DNA of 14,626 nt from an uncultured Lachnospiraceae bacterium. Its GTDB lineage: Bacteria; Bacillota; Clostridia; Lachnospirales; Lachnospiraceae. A program made the translations under genes and the position numbers. Below the pieces are notes generated by a model. It did not search any database. It worked only from the letters and a program-made list of their open reading frames with translations, and was not told the origin of the DNA. Below, piece after piece: positions 1-6,383 of this stretch. Position 1 is the stretch's first letter. Each line of letters starts with the position of its first letter. The stretch spans positions 1 through 14,626 of the forward strand of contig CAJUJR010000073.1 in the NCBI GenBank assembly GCA_910586605.1, in the 5' to 3' direction.

Positions 1-37
1 GGGAAGAGATTTTTTATTGAGATCCGGCTACGATTGG

Positions 38-60
38 CTGTGAATAGTAACAACAAACGC
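38..60 (+). repeat. short dispersed element, copy 1
   Basis: Positions 38-47 read CTGTGAATAG and 55-60 read AAACGC, separated by seven bases. The same two blocks, separated by four bases, occur on the minus strand at 8771-8790. Both copies are outside coding sequence: this one abuts the stop codon of the LysM gene. Function unknown; it could be part of a genome-wide intergenic repeat or a chance match. The remaining bases 1-37 show nothing I can assign. Confidence 0.35.
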
Positions 61-1340
61 TATTTCTTATATGCCGGCAAAATAATCCGCTGTCCTTCCT
101 TAATCTTGTCCCCATCTTTTATGTTATTTGCTTTTTTCACCATTTTCATACAGGCAAGGGTATGATATTGCCTCCATACAATCTGGCTTAAGGTATCGCC
201 AGGGCGTACAACATAGCTTGCTGCTTTTGCGCTAGCAGGCTGTGCACTGGAACGGTTCTTTTTTTTAGAAGCTGGGGTTTTTGCCGCTTTTGGCTTCTTT
301 GTCACCTGAGGAGGCTTTGTTGCCACTGGCTTTTTTGTCGCTTCTGGTTTCTGGGTAGCAGGAGGGCTTGTCTTCTTGTCTTCATTGCCCTTCTCTTCTG
401 GCTCCTGCCCTGTAGCAGACTGAAGGGTTGTTGTATCGCTTCCCTTTTTTTCTTCTGGGCCGCTCCTACTTTCCTTATCCTGTTTCCCAGAAGATGTTTT
501 CTTTTTTCCTTTACTTTCCACCTCTGGTTCTGGAGTTACTGTCACTGCTGAATTTGACAAGGTTGTAATTGTTTTTTCTAGGCTTTCAATTTTTTTTGTA
601 CTCTGTATCAAAAGGTTTGCCCCCAATATAGTCAGAAGAACCAAAAAAGCCCCGATGCCATACGCCGCTGCCTTCCTGGGATTTTTCAATTCTACATTCT
701 TTTTCACAACCGAACGGACAGTCGCTGTTATCTTATCATCATATGATTCCTCAAAACTTTTTTTAGGCTGTCCTTTTAACATGTATTCTTGCATTAGCGG
801 GTTCTTCTCATAATATATGACATATCCAGCCATTTCCGCAAGCTTTCCATCCCTCCAGCAAAAAAGTTTTTCTTCTTTTTCATTCAAATCTTCCAAGAAA
901 AGAATCTTCCCTTCCTGAGAAAAGTGCTTCTGCTGAATGGAACGCACGATATCATCTGTATGGCTGTTCCACATGCTTACGCCACATCCCCATCCAAACA
1001 CCTGCGCGCCTGTAAAATTCTGATAAATCAATTCATGGATTTTGTCCCATGTTTTCGCAGTAAATTCCTGGTTCCCTTCCAATACATTCAGCTCAATTTC
1101 GACTGCCCCATAAATAAACCTTGTCCCTCTTGCATCCCCTTCCCCTTTTTTGCCCAGCAGAATAACAATCGCCTGCTCCTGTTTTTTCTGGAAAATCTGA
1201 TGAATATATGTAATAACATAATCTTCTATATAAATGCGGTTATTCTCAGGCGGCTCTCCTATCTGGCGTATATTTTCCGGTAAAGCATTAAAATGGTATT
1301 CCTTTTTTCCCAATCCATTGTTTATTTCCTGATTTGCCAT
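60..1340 (-). CDS. LysM-domain membrane protein with cytosolic N-terminal domain
   Basis: This 426-residue protein has three parts. Residues 1 to about 220 form a soluble domain. A single transmembrane helix spans about 225-247 and is preceded by basic residues (KNPRKAA), which predicts the N-terminus inside and the C-terminus outside. Residues 265-375 are a low-complexity Lys/Pro/Thr/Glu linker of the kind that crosses the cell wall. Residues 376-422 are one LysM domain (YVVRPGDTLSQI at the start, GQRIILP at the end), a family that binds N-acetylglucosamine-containing glycans such as peptidoglycan. The N-terminal domain has the beta-strand pattern of MPN/JAMM proteins (AIVILLG, then FIYGAVEIE, then QVFGWGCG), but lacks the metal-binding His-x-His, so any such relationship implies a non-enzymatic role; this is inference. 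The ATG is preceded by GGAGGG at good spacing. The gene is divergent from yyaC. It may anchor a cytosolic factor to the wall, but the exact function is not known. Confidence 0.85.
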   Translation of the reverse strand: MANQEINNGLGKKEYHFNALPENIRQIGEPPENNRIYIEDYVITYIHQIFQKKQEQAIVILLGKKGEGDARGTRFIYGAVEIELNVLEGNQEFTAKTWDKIHELIYQNFTGAQVFGWGCGVSMWNSHTDDIVRSIQQKHFSQEGKILFLEDLNEKEEKLFCWRDGKLAEMAGYVIYYEKNPLMQEYMLKGQPKKSFEESYDDKITATVRSVVKKNVELKNPRKAAAYGIGAFLVLLTILGANLLIQSTKKIESLEKTITTLSNSAVTVTPEPEVESKGKKKTSSGKQDKESRSGPEEKKGSDTTTLQSATGQEPEEKGNEDKKTSPPATQKPEATKKPVATKPPQVTKKPKAAKTPASKKKNRSSAQPASAKAASYVVRPGDTLSQIVWRQYHTLACMKMVKKANNIKDGDKIKEGQRIILPAYKK

Positions 1341-1394
1341 ATATTCCCTCCATTCCTTCTGCTTACAAATACATATAGTTCCTTAGACGCAAGC

Positions 1395-1403
1395 ATTATA
1401 GCA
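1395..1403 (-). promoter_or_regulatory. extended -10 promoter of the LysM gene
   Basis: On the minus strand the sequence TATGCTATAAT has a perfect -10 (1395-1400) and a TGn extension (1401-1403). No good -35 lies 16-18 bases upstream, as is usual for promoters that depend on the extended -10. It lies about 55 bases before the LysM start codon. A second possible minus-strand promoter has TTGACA at 1508-1513, a 17-base spacer and GAAAAT at 1485-1490. Confidence 0.5.
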
Positions 1404-1479
1404 TACCCCCTGTCCAATTTTTGTCGAAAACACAGGAATTTCCCCTACAGTCTTTCGCAATAATTCGACCTTAAAGTAT

Positions 1480-1509
1480 GTTTGATTTTCTGTTTTTTGG
1501 GTAATACTG
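1480..1509 (+). promoter_or_regulatory. sigma-F-like promoter of yyaC
   Basis: GTTTG at 1480-1484, a 15-base spacer, then GGTAATACTG at 1500-1509. The second block fits the Bacillus sigma-F -10 consensus GGnRAnAnTR at every defined base, and the first fits GYWTA at four of five. Transcription would begin near 1516, leaving a leader of about 58 bases before the yyaC ATG. Forespore sigma-F control suits a YyaC protein. A weak sigma-A reading (TTGATT at 1482, TACTGT at 1505) is the alternative. Confidence 0.45.
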
Positions 1510-1573
1510 TCAATATAAAGTGGCTTGTCTGAAAAAATATCCCAAACAAGCCGAAAGAAATGGAGAACTGCAA

Positions 1574-2182
1574 ATGGAATTATTAAAAAAGAAAAATGGC
1601 AGCCATACACAAGACTGTATCGCTACCTCAGATAAGTTATATTATTACAATGTCCATCAGACAAAAGCAATGGCAGACTTTACGCTGCAAATCAAAAAAC
1701 TAAAAAAACATATCCAGCAAATCCGCCAGACTCCGGTTTTCCTCTGTATCGGTTCTGACCGGGCTACCGGAGACTGCTTTGGGCCAATTGTCGGTGAAAA
1801 ACTGGCACAATCATTTTCCAATAGCAAAACACCTGCCTCTATGCCTATTGTATATGGCACACTGCATTCCCCGGTACATGCAGTAAACCTAGCTTCTGTC
1901 ATTACACAGATTCAAGATACTTTTTACCAACCCTTTATAATTGCTATTGACGCCTCCCTTGGCATCCGGCAGCATATCGGGTATATCACGCTCGGCACAG
2001 GGCCGCTCCTTCCAGGTATCGGAGTACAAAAAGACTTGCCCCATATTGGAAATGCTGCTATTACTGGGATTGTAAACCTAGCTGGCAGCAACAGCCACGC
2101 CACGTTACAGACTACACGCCTATCTGTTGTTGTTGAACTGGCCAATTTCGTTTCCCAAGGCGTCACGGCTGTTTACCATTAA
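1574..2182 (+). CDS. yyaC: YyaC family sporulation protein (GPR-like fold)
   Basis: The 202-residue product belongs to the YyaC/DUF1256 family, found in spore-forming Firmicutes and distantly related to the germination protease GPR and to hydrogenase-maturation-type proteases. Diagnostic blocks are FLCIGSDRATGDCFGPIVG at residues 56-74 (with the conserved Asp of the family), YGTLHSPVHAVNL at 94-106 and AIDASLG at 124-130. The length matches the usual size of about 205 residues. I chose the ATG at 1574 because GGAG lies eight bases upstream; an in-frame GTG at 1520 would add 18 residues but has no ribosome-binding site and overlaps the expected transcription start. It is the only plus-strand gene here, convergent with recR and divergent from the LysM gene. 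The exact role in the spore is not established; a proteolytic function is inferred only from the fold. Confidence 0.92.
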   Translation: MELLKKKNGSHTQDCIATSDKLYYYNVHQTKAMADFTLQIKKLKKHIQQIRQTPVFLCIGSDRATGDCFGPIVGEKLAQSFSNSKTPASMPIVYGTLHSPVHAVNLASVITQIQDTFYQPFIIAIDASLGIRQHIGYITLGTGPLLPGIGVQKDLPHIGNAAITGIVNLAGSNSHATLQTTRLSVVVELANFVSQGVTAVYH

Positions 2183-2194
2183 ATTTTTACCATA

Positions 2195-2207
2195 TCTGCA
2201 TGGCAGA
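2195..2207. terminator. small hairpin between convergent yyaC and recR
   Basis: TCTGC at 2195-2199 and GCAGA at 2203-2207 form a 5-bp stem with a 3-base loop in the 35-base gap between the two convergent stop codons. There is no proper U-tract on either side, so it is at best a weak bidirectional terminator. Confidence 0.25.
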
Positions 2208-2217
2208 CGGCTTATTA

Positions 2218-2814
2218 TCAGAGTTCCACCCTGCCCTCTAATGCACGGTACAAAGTTACTTCATCAATATATTCTAAATCACCGCCTGCAGGAACCCCGC
2301 TTGCAATACGGCTGACTTTTATCCCCAGTGGTTTTACCAGTTTGCTGATATAAGTTGCTGTAGTATCCCCCTCAAGATTTTTATTGGTAGCGACAATTAC
2401 TTCCTCAACTTCCCCCTGCAGGCGTACCATAAGCTCATCCAGCCGGATATCCTGCGGCCCGATTCCTGCCATAGGCGATATCGCCCCATGCAGGACATGG
2501 TAAACCCCTTCAAACTTTCCTGTTTTTTCATATGCCGCTAAATCCCTTGGATTCTCTACTACCATAATCTGCCTGTGGTTTCTCTTTTGGTTGGCGCAAA
2601 TCGGGCAAAGTTCATCATCTGTATAAGTACAGCATTCTTTACAATAGCGAACATTTTTCTTCGCATTTACCATTGCCGCCGACAGCCCCTCTACCTGCTC
2701 ATTCGGCATATTTAAAATATGGAATGCAAGACGTTGTGCTGACTTCGCCCCGATTCCCGGCAGGCGTGACAGATGTTCTACCAGATTGCTAATCTGGGTA
2801 CTATAAAAATCCAT
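2218..2814 (-). CDS. recR: recombination mediator protein RecR
   Basis: RecR works with RecF and RecO to load RecA on single-stranded gaps during recombinational repair. The 198-residue product is full length. It shows the helix-hairpin-helix region (LSRLPGIGAKSAQRLAFHI, about residues 15-33), the four-cysteine zinc site (C58, C61, C70, C73) and a Toprim domain from about 81 to 175, including VVENPRD at 85-91 and a terminal ASGVPAGGDLEYID block. The ATG lies one base beyond the ybaB stop codon, so the two genes are almost certainly translated from one mRNA. This is the standard dnaX-ybaB-recR arrangement of Firmicutes. Confidence 0.98.
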   Translation of the reverse strand: MDFYSTQISNLVEHLSRLPGIGAKSAQRLAFHILNMPNEQVEGLSAAMVNAKKNVRYCKECCTYTDDELCPICANQKRNHRQIMVVENPRDLAAYEKTGKFEGVYHVLHGAISPMAGIGPQDIRLDELMVRLQGEVEEVIVATNKNLEGDTTATYISKLVKPLGIKVSRIASGVPAGGDLEYIDEVTLYRALEGRVEL

Positions 2815-2815
2815 C

Positions 2816-3175
2816 TTAAAACAGTCCTCCCAGCCCGCCTAAACCACCTAAGCCGCCAGTAAGCTGCTCCATCATTTTACTATTTTCCTCTTCCATCTTA
2901 CGGAGCGCTTCATTGGTTGCAGCCACAATTAAATCTTCCAGCATTTCAATATCATCGGGGTCAACAACTTCCTCCGAAAGCTTTACAGAAAGTATTTCCT
3001 TCTTTCCAGACACTTTCACCTTTACTGCACCCCCGCCGGCTGTCGCCTCCCACTCTTTTTCCTCCATTTCTTTGGATTTCTCTTCCATCTGCCTTTGCAT
3101 TCTCTGTGCCTGCTTCATCAGGTTATTCATATTGCCAGGCATTGCCCCTCCTGGAAATCCTCCACGTTTTGCCAT
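2816..3175 (-). CDS. ybaB: YbaB/EbfC family nucleoid-associated protein
   Basis: The 119-residue product belongs to the YbaB/EbfC family of small dimeric DNA-binding nucleoid proteins. Visible features are a Gly/Met-rich N-terminus, the amphipathic helix with MNNLMKQAQRMQ, the conserved block GGAVKVKVSG followed by DDIEMLEDLIVAATNEA, and a glycine-leucine repeat tail (three GGL units). I chose the ATG at 3175, which has GAGAGG eight bases upstream. The frame can be extended seven codons to a TTG at 3196, but that codon would lie in front of the ribosome-binding site. It sits 78 bases after dnaX and one base before recR, the conserved position of this gene. Its precise function in clostridia is not known. 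Confidence 0.95.
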   Translation of the reverse strand: MAKRGGFPGGAMPGNMNNLMKQAQRMQRQMEEKSKEMEEKEWEATAGGGAVKVKVSGKKEILSVKLSEEVVDPDDIEMLEDLIVAATNEALRKMEEENSKMMEQLTGGLGGLGGLGGLF

Positions 3176-3224
3176 CCTCTTATCCTCTCTTTCCAAAACT
3201 CTATTGCTGCTTAAAAACTTTCTA

Positions 3225-3252
3225 TCTATACAAAATACATATATAATAACAA
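3225..3252 (-). promoter_or_regulatory. possible internal promoter for ybaB-recR
   Basis: In the gap after dnaX the minus strand has TTGTTA at 3247-3252, a 16-base spacer and TATAGA at 3225-3230, each hexamer matching four of six consensus bases. It could give ybaB-recR expression independent of dnaX. The gap is AT-rich, so a chance match is quite possible. Confidence 0.28.
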
Positions 3253-3253
3253 A

Positions 3254-4822
3254 TCATTCATATTCAATCCCATCAAAATGAATCAGACGGGATATATCTT
3301 CATATTCATTATCCACAACGGCATCTACCGTCCGTGTTTCAACCAGAACCTCTTTGCCCAGAAGGTTTTGTATCACTTCCTGCAAGCACTGTAGCTCCTG
3401 CCTGTCATTCTGTAAAAAGAAATCTTCACTTAATTTATCAGTAAACTGTAAAAGCAAACTTCCCTGTTCTGACACTACTTTTTTTGCCTGTGACAACATA
3501 TTTTCCCCTGGCTGCCCATATGCCATTAAAATTTCATTCCAACGCTGTATTACTTCTGATATATCCGCCGGAAGCGCTTTGGGGAGAATTTTCGGTTTTT
3601 CTTCCCCTTCTTTTGGCATATTTTGCGCTTTGGCTACAGATACCGGAGCTACTGCCGGAACACCCTCCTCCAGCCTTTTTTCTATTGCTGCCATCCGTGC
3701 AGAAAGTGTTGTAAAATCCTGCTCCTGATCCATCTGCGGCCTGCACAGCTTAATAAACATAATTTCCACAAGAACCCTTTTCTGGGAAGCATATCTGATC
3801 TGATTTGACAAATCCGACAAGATATGGATATACCGTATCAGCATATCTACATCAATCATACCTGCTTCTTCCTGCATTTGCAGCATCTGTTCCTGTGATA
3901 CATCCAAAAGCTCATTTCCCTGTCCAGAAGCATCCACTAACATCAAGCCACGCAAGTACCAAATAAACTCACTGATAAACTGGTTTAAATCACGCCCTGC
4001 CATCATCATTTCGTTTATCAATTCCATGCAGCCAATCACGTCCTGCGATACCAAATACCGGAACATCTTACTATATACAACCGTATCCACAGCCCCAAGC
4101 ACCTGCAATGCTTTTTCATACGTCAGTTCCTGCCCTAGATAAAAAGCAATACACTGGTCAAGGAGGCTTAACGCATCACGCATCGAACCGTCCGCCGTCT
4201 TTGCAATATAGCGCAGCGCCCTGTCCTCTGCCTGTACTTCTTCCCTATCTGTTATTTCCTTCAGGCGCGATGCAATCGTATCAATTGAAATCCTCCGGAA
4301 ATCATACCGCTGGCAGCGGGAATGTATCGTAACCGGGATTTTATGCGGCTCCGTTGTTGCCAAAATAAAAATAACATAAGAAGGCGGCTCTTCCAAAGTC
4401 TTTAATAAGGCGTTAAACGCCCCTGTAGACAACATATGCACCTCATCAATAATATAGACTTTATACCTTCCTTCTGCCGGTGAATACTGTACCTCGTCAA
4501 TAATGTCGCGTACATTGGCAACACCATTATTCGATGCAGCATCAATTTCAATTACATTCATTGAAGTCTGCCGGTTAATCTTTTGGCAGGTTTCGCACTT
4601 ATTACAAGGATTTCCATGAACTGGTTCCTGGCAGTTCACCGCTTTTGCCAGAATCTTTGCAATTGTAGTCTTTCCAGTCCCCCTTGTACCGCAAAAAAGA
4701 TAAGCATGCCCGATACGGTCTGTCTGAATCTGGTTCTGTAAAGTTGTAACAATATGTTCCTGCCCCTTTACCTCATCAAATTCACCTGGTCGAAATTTCC
4801 GATACAACGCCGTATAAGACAT
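3254..4822 (-). CDS. dnaX: DNA polymerase III subunit gamma/tau
   Basis: DnaX is the clamp-loader ATPase of the replicative polymerase and, through its C-terminal region, links the loader to helicase and polymerase. The 522-residue product starts with the typical MSYTALYRKFRP. It has Walker A GTRGTGKT at 45-52, a zinc module with C64, C73, C76 and C79, Walker B IIDEVHM at 124-130, sensor 1 around ILATTEPHKIP, and the arginine-finger motif SRC at 168-170. Domain III runs to about 370 and is followed by a linker rich in Ala, Pro, Lys and Glu, then a tau-like C-terminal domain. AGGAGG precedes the ATG. The gene follows pfk by 26 bases, so the two are probably co-transcribed. I found no canonical in-phase slippery heptamer that would produce a separate short gamma form. 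Confidence 0.98.
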   Translation of the reverse strand: MSYTALYRKFRPGEFDEVKGQEHIVTTLQNQIQTDRIGHAYLFCGTRGTGKTTIAKILAKAVNCQEPVHGNPCNKCETCQKINRQTSMNVIEIDAASNNGVANVRDIIDEVQYSPAEGRYKVYIIDEVHMLSTGAFNALLKTLEEPPSYVIFILATTEPHKIPVTIHSRCQRYDFRRISIDTIASRLKEITDREEVQAEDRALRYIAKTADGSMRDALSLLDQCIAFYLGQELTYEKALQVLGAVDTVVYSKMFRYLVSQDVIGCMELINEMMMAGRDLNQFISEFIWYLRGLMLVDASGQGNELLDVSQEQMLQMQEEAGMIDVDMLIRYIHILSDLSNQIRYASQKRVLVEIMFIKLCRPQMDQEQDFTTLSARMAAIEKRLEEGVPAVAPVSVAKAQNMPKEGEEKPKILPKALPADISEVIQRWNEILMAYGQPGENMLSQAKKVVSEQGSLLLQFTDKLSEDFFLQNDRQELQCLQEVIQNLLGKEVLVETRTVDAVVDNEYEDISRLIHFDGIEYE

Positions 4823-4848
4823 GCTTTTTCTCCTCCTGTCAAAAATCC

Positions 4849-5922
4849 TTAAACACCAAAGCTGATTCCAAGCCCTTTTACTTCCTGGATAATCGCTGAA
4901 TCCGGGTCTACCATTTTCAGCTTGCCAGCCACCTCTTCCAAAGGAACTGGCACAACTTCACCATCTCGCAATGCTGCCATATAACCATATTTTTCCTCAA
5001 TCACCATGCGGGCAGCCGCAGAACCCAACCGGCTGGAAATCACCCTGTCATATGGACAAGGCTGCCCTCCACGCTGTGTATGCCCCGGAACAGTAATCCG
5101 CACTTCCTGCCCTGTCTTTTCCTGGATTTCCTGCCCAATCTGGTAAGAAATAGATGGGAATGGGTTTTTCTTTCTCTTAGCCTTTAACTCTTTCTTGGAA
5201 AGTTCTGCATCTTCTTTAGAAATAGCGCCTTCTGCAACTGCAAGGATTGAGAAATTCTTACCTTCTTTTGCCCTCTTATCCAAAGCATCTACAACTACGT
5301 TAATATCATATGGAATTTCTGGAATCAGGATAATATCTGCGCCTCCGGCAATCCCGGCATGAAGTGTCAGCCACCCCACCTTATGTCCCATAACTTCTAC
5401 AATAAATACACGGCCATGTGAAGCTGCTGTTGTATGGATGCAGTCAATTGCATTCGTAGCAATATCAACTGCGCTCTGGAAGCCAAACGTCATATCTGTC
5501 CCCCAGATATCATTATCAATCGTCTTTGGAAGCGTAACAACATTACACCCTTCCTCACGGAGAAGGTTTGCAGTTTTATGTGTCCCATTGCCGCCTAAAA
5601 TTACAAGGCAGTCCAATCCCCATTTTTTATAATTGCTCTTCATTGCCTCCACTTTATCCAGGCCGTTTTCATCCGGCATGCGCATATATTTAAAAGGCGT
5701 CCTTGATGTCCCGATAATCGTCCCGCCTTCTGTCAGGATTCCTGAAAAGTCCCTGGATTTTAATAAACGGTAATTCCCATAAATTAATCCCTTATACCCC
5801 TCCAAGATTCCATAAATCTCCATATCTGGATACTTCTGAAACAACGTTTTTGCAACACCCCGCATTGTTGCGTTTAACCCCTGGCAATCGCCGCCACTTG
5901 TTAAAAAACCAACTCTTTTCAT
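4849..5922 (-). CDS. pfkA: 6-phosphofructokinase, PfkA family
   Basis: This enzyme phosphorylates fructose 6-phosphate to fructose 1,6-bisphosphate, the committed step of glycolysis. The 357-residue product has GFLTSGGDCQGLNA at 5-18, GGNGT at 110-114, PKTIDND at 132-138 (D136 is the expected catalytic base), MGHKVGW at 178-184, AGGADIILIPEIPYD around 192-206 and GHTQRGG at 280-286. Donor specificity in the family depends on two positions: here G113 (ATP type) is paired with K133 (found in pyrophosphate enzymes). That pairing is known from ATP-using enzymes of the group III, actinobacterial-like branch, so ATP use is likely but not proven. MGH replaces the MGR of Escherichia coli PfkA. The start at 5922 has GGGAGG seven bases upstream; the frame extends ten codons further without a matching site. 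It is the first gene of an apparent pfk-dnaX-ybaB-recR operon. Confidence 0.95.
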   Translation of the reverse strand: MKRVGFLTSGGDCQGLNATMRGVAKTLFQKYPDMEIYGILEGYKGLIYGNYRLLKSRDFSGILTEGGTIIGTSRTPFKYMRMPDENGLDKVEAMKSNYKKWGLDCLVILGGNGTHKTANLLREEGCNVVTLPKTIDNDIWGTDMTFGFQSAVDIATNAIDCIHTTAASHGRVFIVEVMGHKVGWLTLHAGIAGGADIILIPEIPYDINVVVDALDKRAKEGKNFSILAVAEGAISKEDAELSKKELKAKRKKNPFPSISYQIGQEIQEKTGQEVRITVPGHTQRGGQPCPYDRVISSRLGSAAARMVIEEKYGYMAALRDGEVVPVPLEEVAGKLKMVDPDSAIIQEVKGLGISFGV

Positions 5923-6014
5923 TCCGAATCCTCCCTTTCTTATCCAATCCATTATTCAGGAACATACCATGCCTGTCGCTCCATTCGCCTGCATGTACAA
6001 ATCCCCGTTACCTG

Positions 6015-6044
6015 ATTTTACCATACTTCCATAGTATTGCGCAA
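6015..6044 (-). promoter_or_regulatory. promoter of the pfk-dnaX-ybaB-recR operon
   Basis: On the minus strand TTGCGC (6039-6044), an 18-base spacer, then TAAAAT (6015-6020), with TATGG directly before the -10, so it is an extended -10 promoter. The start point would be near 6008, giving a leader of about 86 bases. The spacer contains an inverted repeat, ATACT at 6023-6027 and AGTAT at 6033-6037, which could be an operator. Confidence 0.55.
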
Positions 6045-6064
6045 ACTTTTTTCACATATTCTGC

Positions 6065-6244
6065 CTATCTAGGAGCTTTTCTTGAAAAATCAGCCTCTTC
6101 CAGTTCCTTTTCTCTTTTTTTCGTATATCCCCATTTATGGTTTGCAATAAAATGTACAATTACATAACCGGCAGCCACAATAAACACCAACAATAAAAGA
6201 ATCCCTGGCGAAACTATTACCTCCCCTGCCAGAATAAGAACCAT
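6065..6244 (-). CDS. small single-pass membrane protein, 59 residues
   Basis: An intact frame of 59 codons runs from ATG at 6244 to TAG at 6065. GGAGGG lies three to four bases before the ATG, with a further GGGAGG upstream. The predicted protein is strikingly protein-like: a hydrophobic segment at about residues 9-34 (VIVSPGILLLLVFIVAAGYV inside it), a positively charged stretch with KWGYTKKREK at 37-46, an acidic ELEEAD at 47-52 and a basic end. The positive residues after the helix predict an extracellular N-terminus and cytosolic C-terminus. It lies between the glgP terminator and the pfk promoter, so it may have its own promoter, though I could not identify a convincing one. I do not recognise the family. 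Regulatory small membrane proteins often look like this, but no function can be assigned. Confidence 0.7.
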   Translation of the reverse strand: MVLILAGEVIVSPGILLLLVFIVAAGYVIVHFIANHKWGYTKKREKELEEADFSRKAPR

Positions 6245-6327
6245 TTGCCCTCCACACCTCCCTGCTATGCAAAAAATTTTCCAAAACCAGAAACATATTT
6301 CCTGCGGCGTTATAAACCCTTTATTAC

Positions 6328-6368
6328 AAAAACCAGCGCACCGCCTGGATATATCCAGGCAGATGCGC
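6328..6368 (-). terminator. rho-independent terminator of glgP
   Basis: Reading on the minus strand, GCGCA / TGCGC arms (6364-6368 and 6336-6340) surround a perfect inverted repeat, GCCTGGATATATCCAGGC (6343-6360). A run of five T follows (complement of 6328-6332). The hairpin starts about 15 bases after the glgP stop codon. This is a strong, unambiguous terminator. Confidence 0.9.
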
Positions 6369-6383
6369 CAGAAAAAACAAAAG

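Noticed and set aside
1383..1610. Minus-strand open frame of 75 codons across the yyaC-LysM intergenic region
   Set aside because: It starts inside yyaC, covers the predicted promoters of both flanking genes, has no suitable ribosome-binding site and its product resembles nothing protein-like.
3176..3253. Possible small RNA such as the signal recognition particle RNA near dnaX
   Set aside because: In Bacillus that RNA gene lies close to dnaX, but this short AT-rich gap shows none of the conserved structure; it holds only a weak promoter candidate.
3674..3682. Run of six A on the coding strand of dnaX as a programmed gamma/tau frameshift site
   Set aside because: The run is out of phase for the X XXY YYZ heptamer (codons read GAA AAA AGG), and a -1 shift would add a tail of about 50 codons, not end quickly. 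No clear downstream stem-loop was seen.
5953..6167. Plus-strand open frame upstream of pfk (5850-6167)
   Set aside because: It overlaps the pfk start, promoter and the small membrane protein gene in antisense, and its product lacks any recognisable domain.
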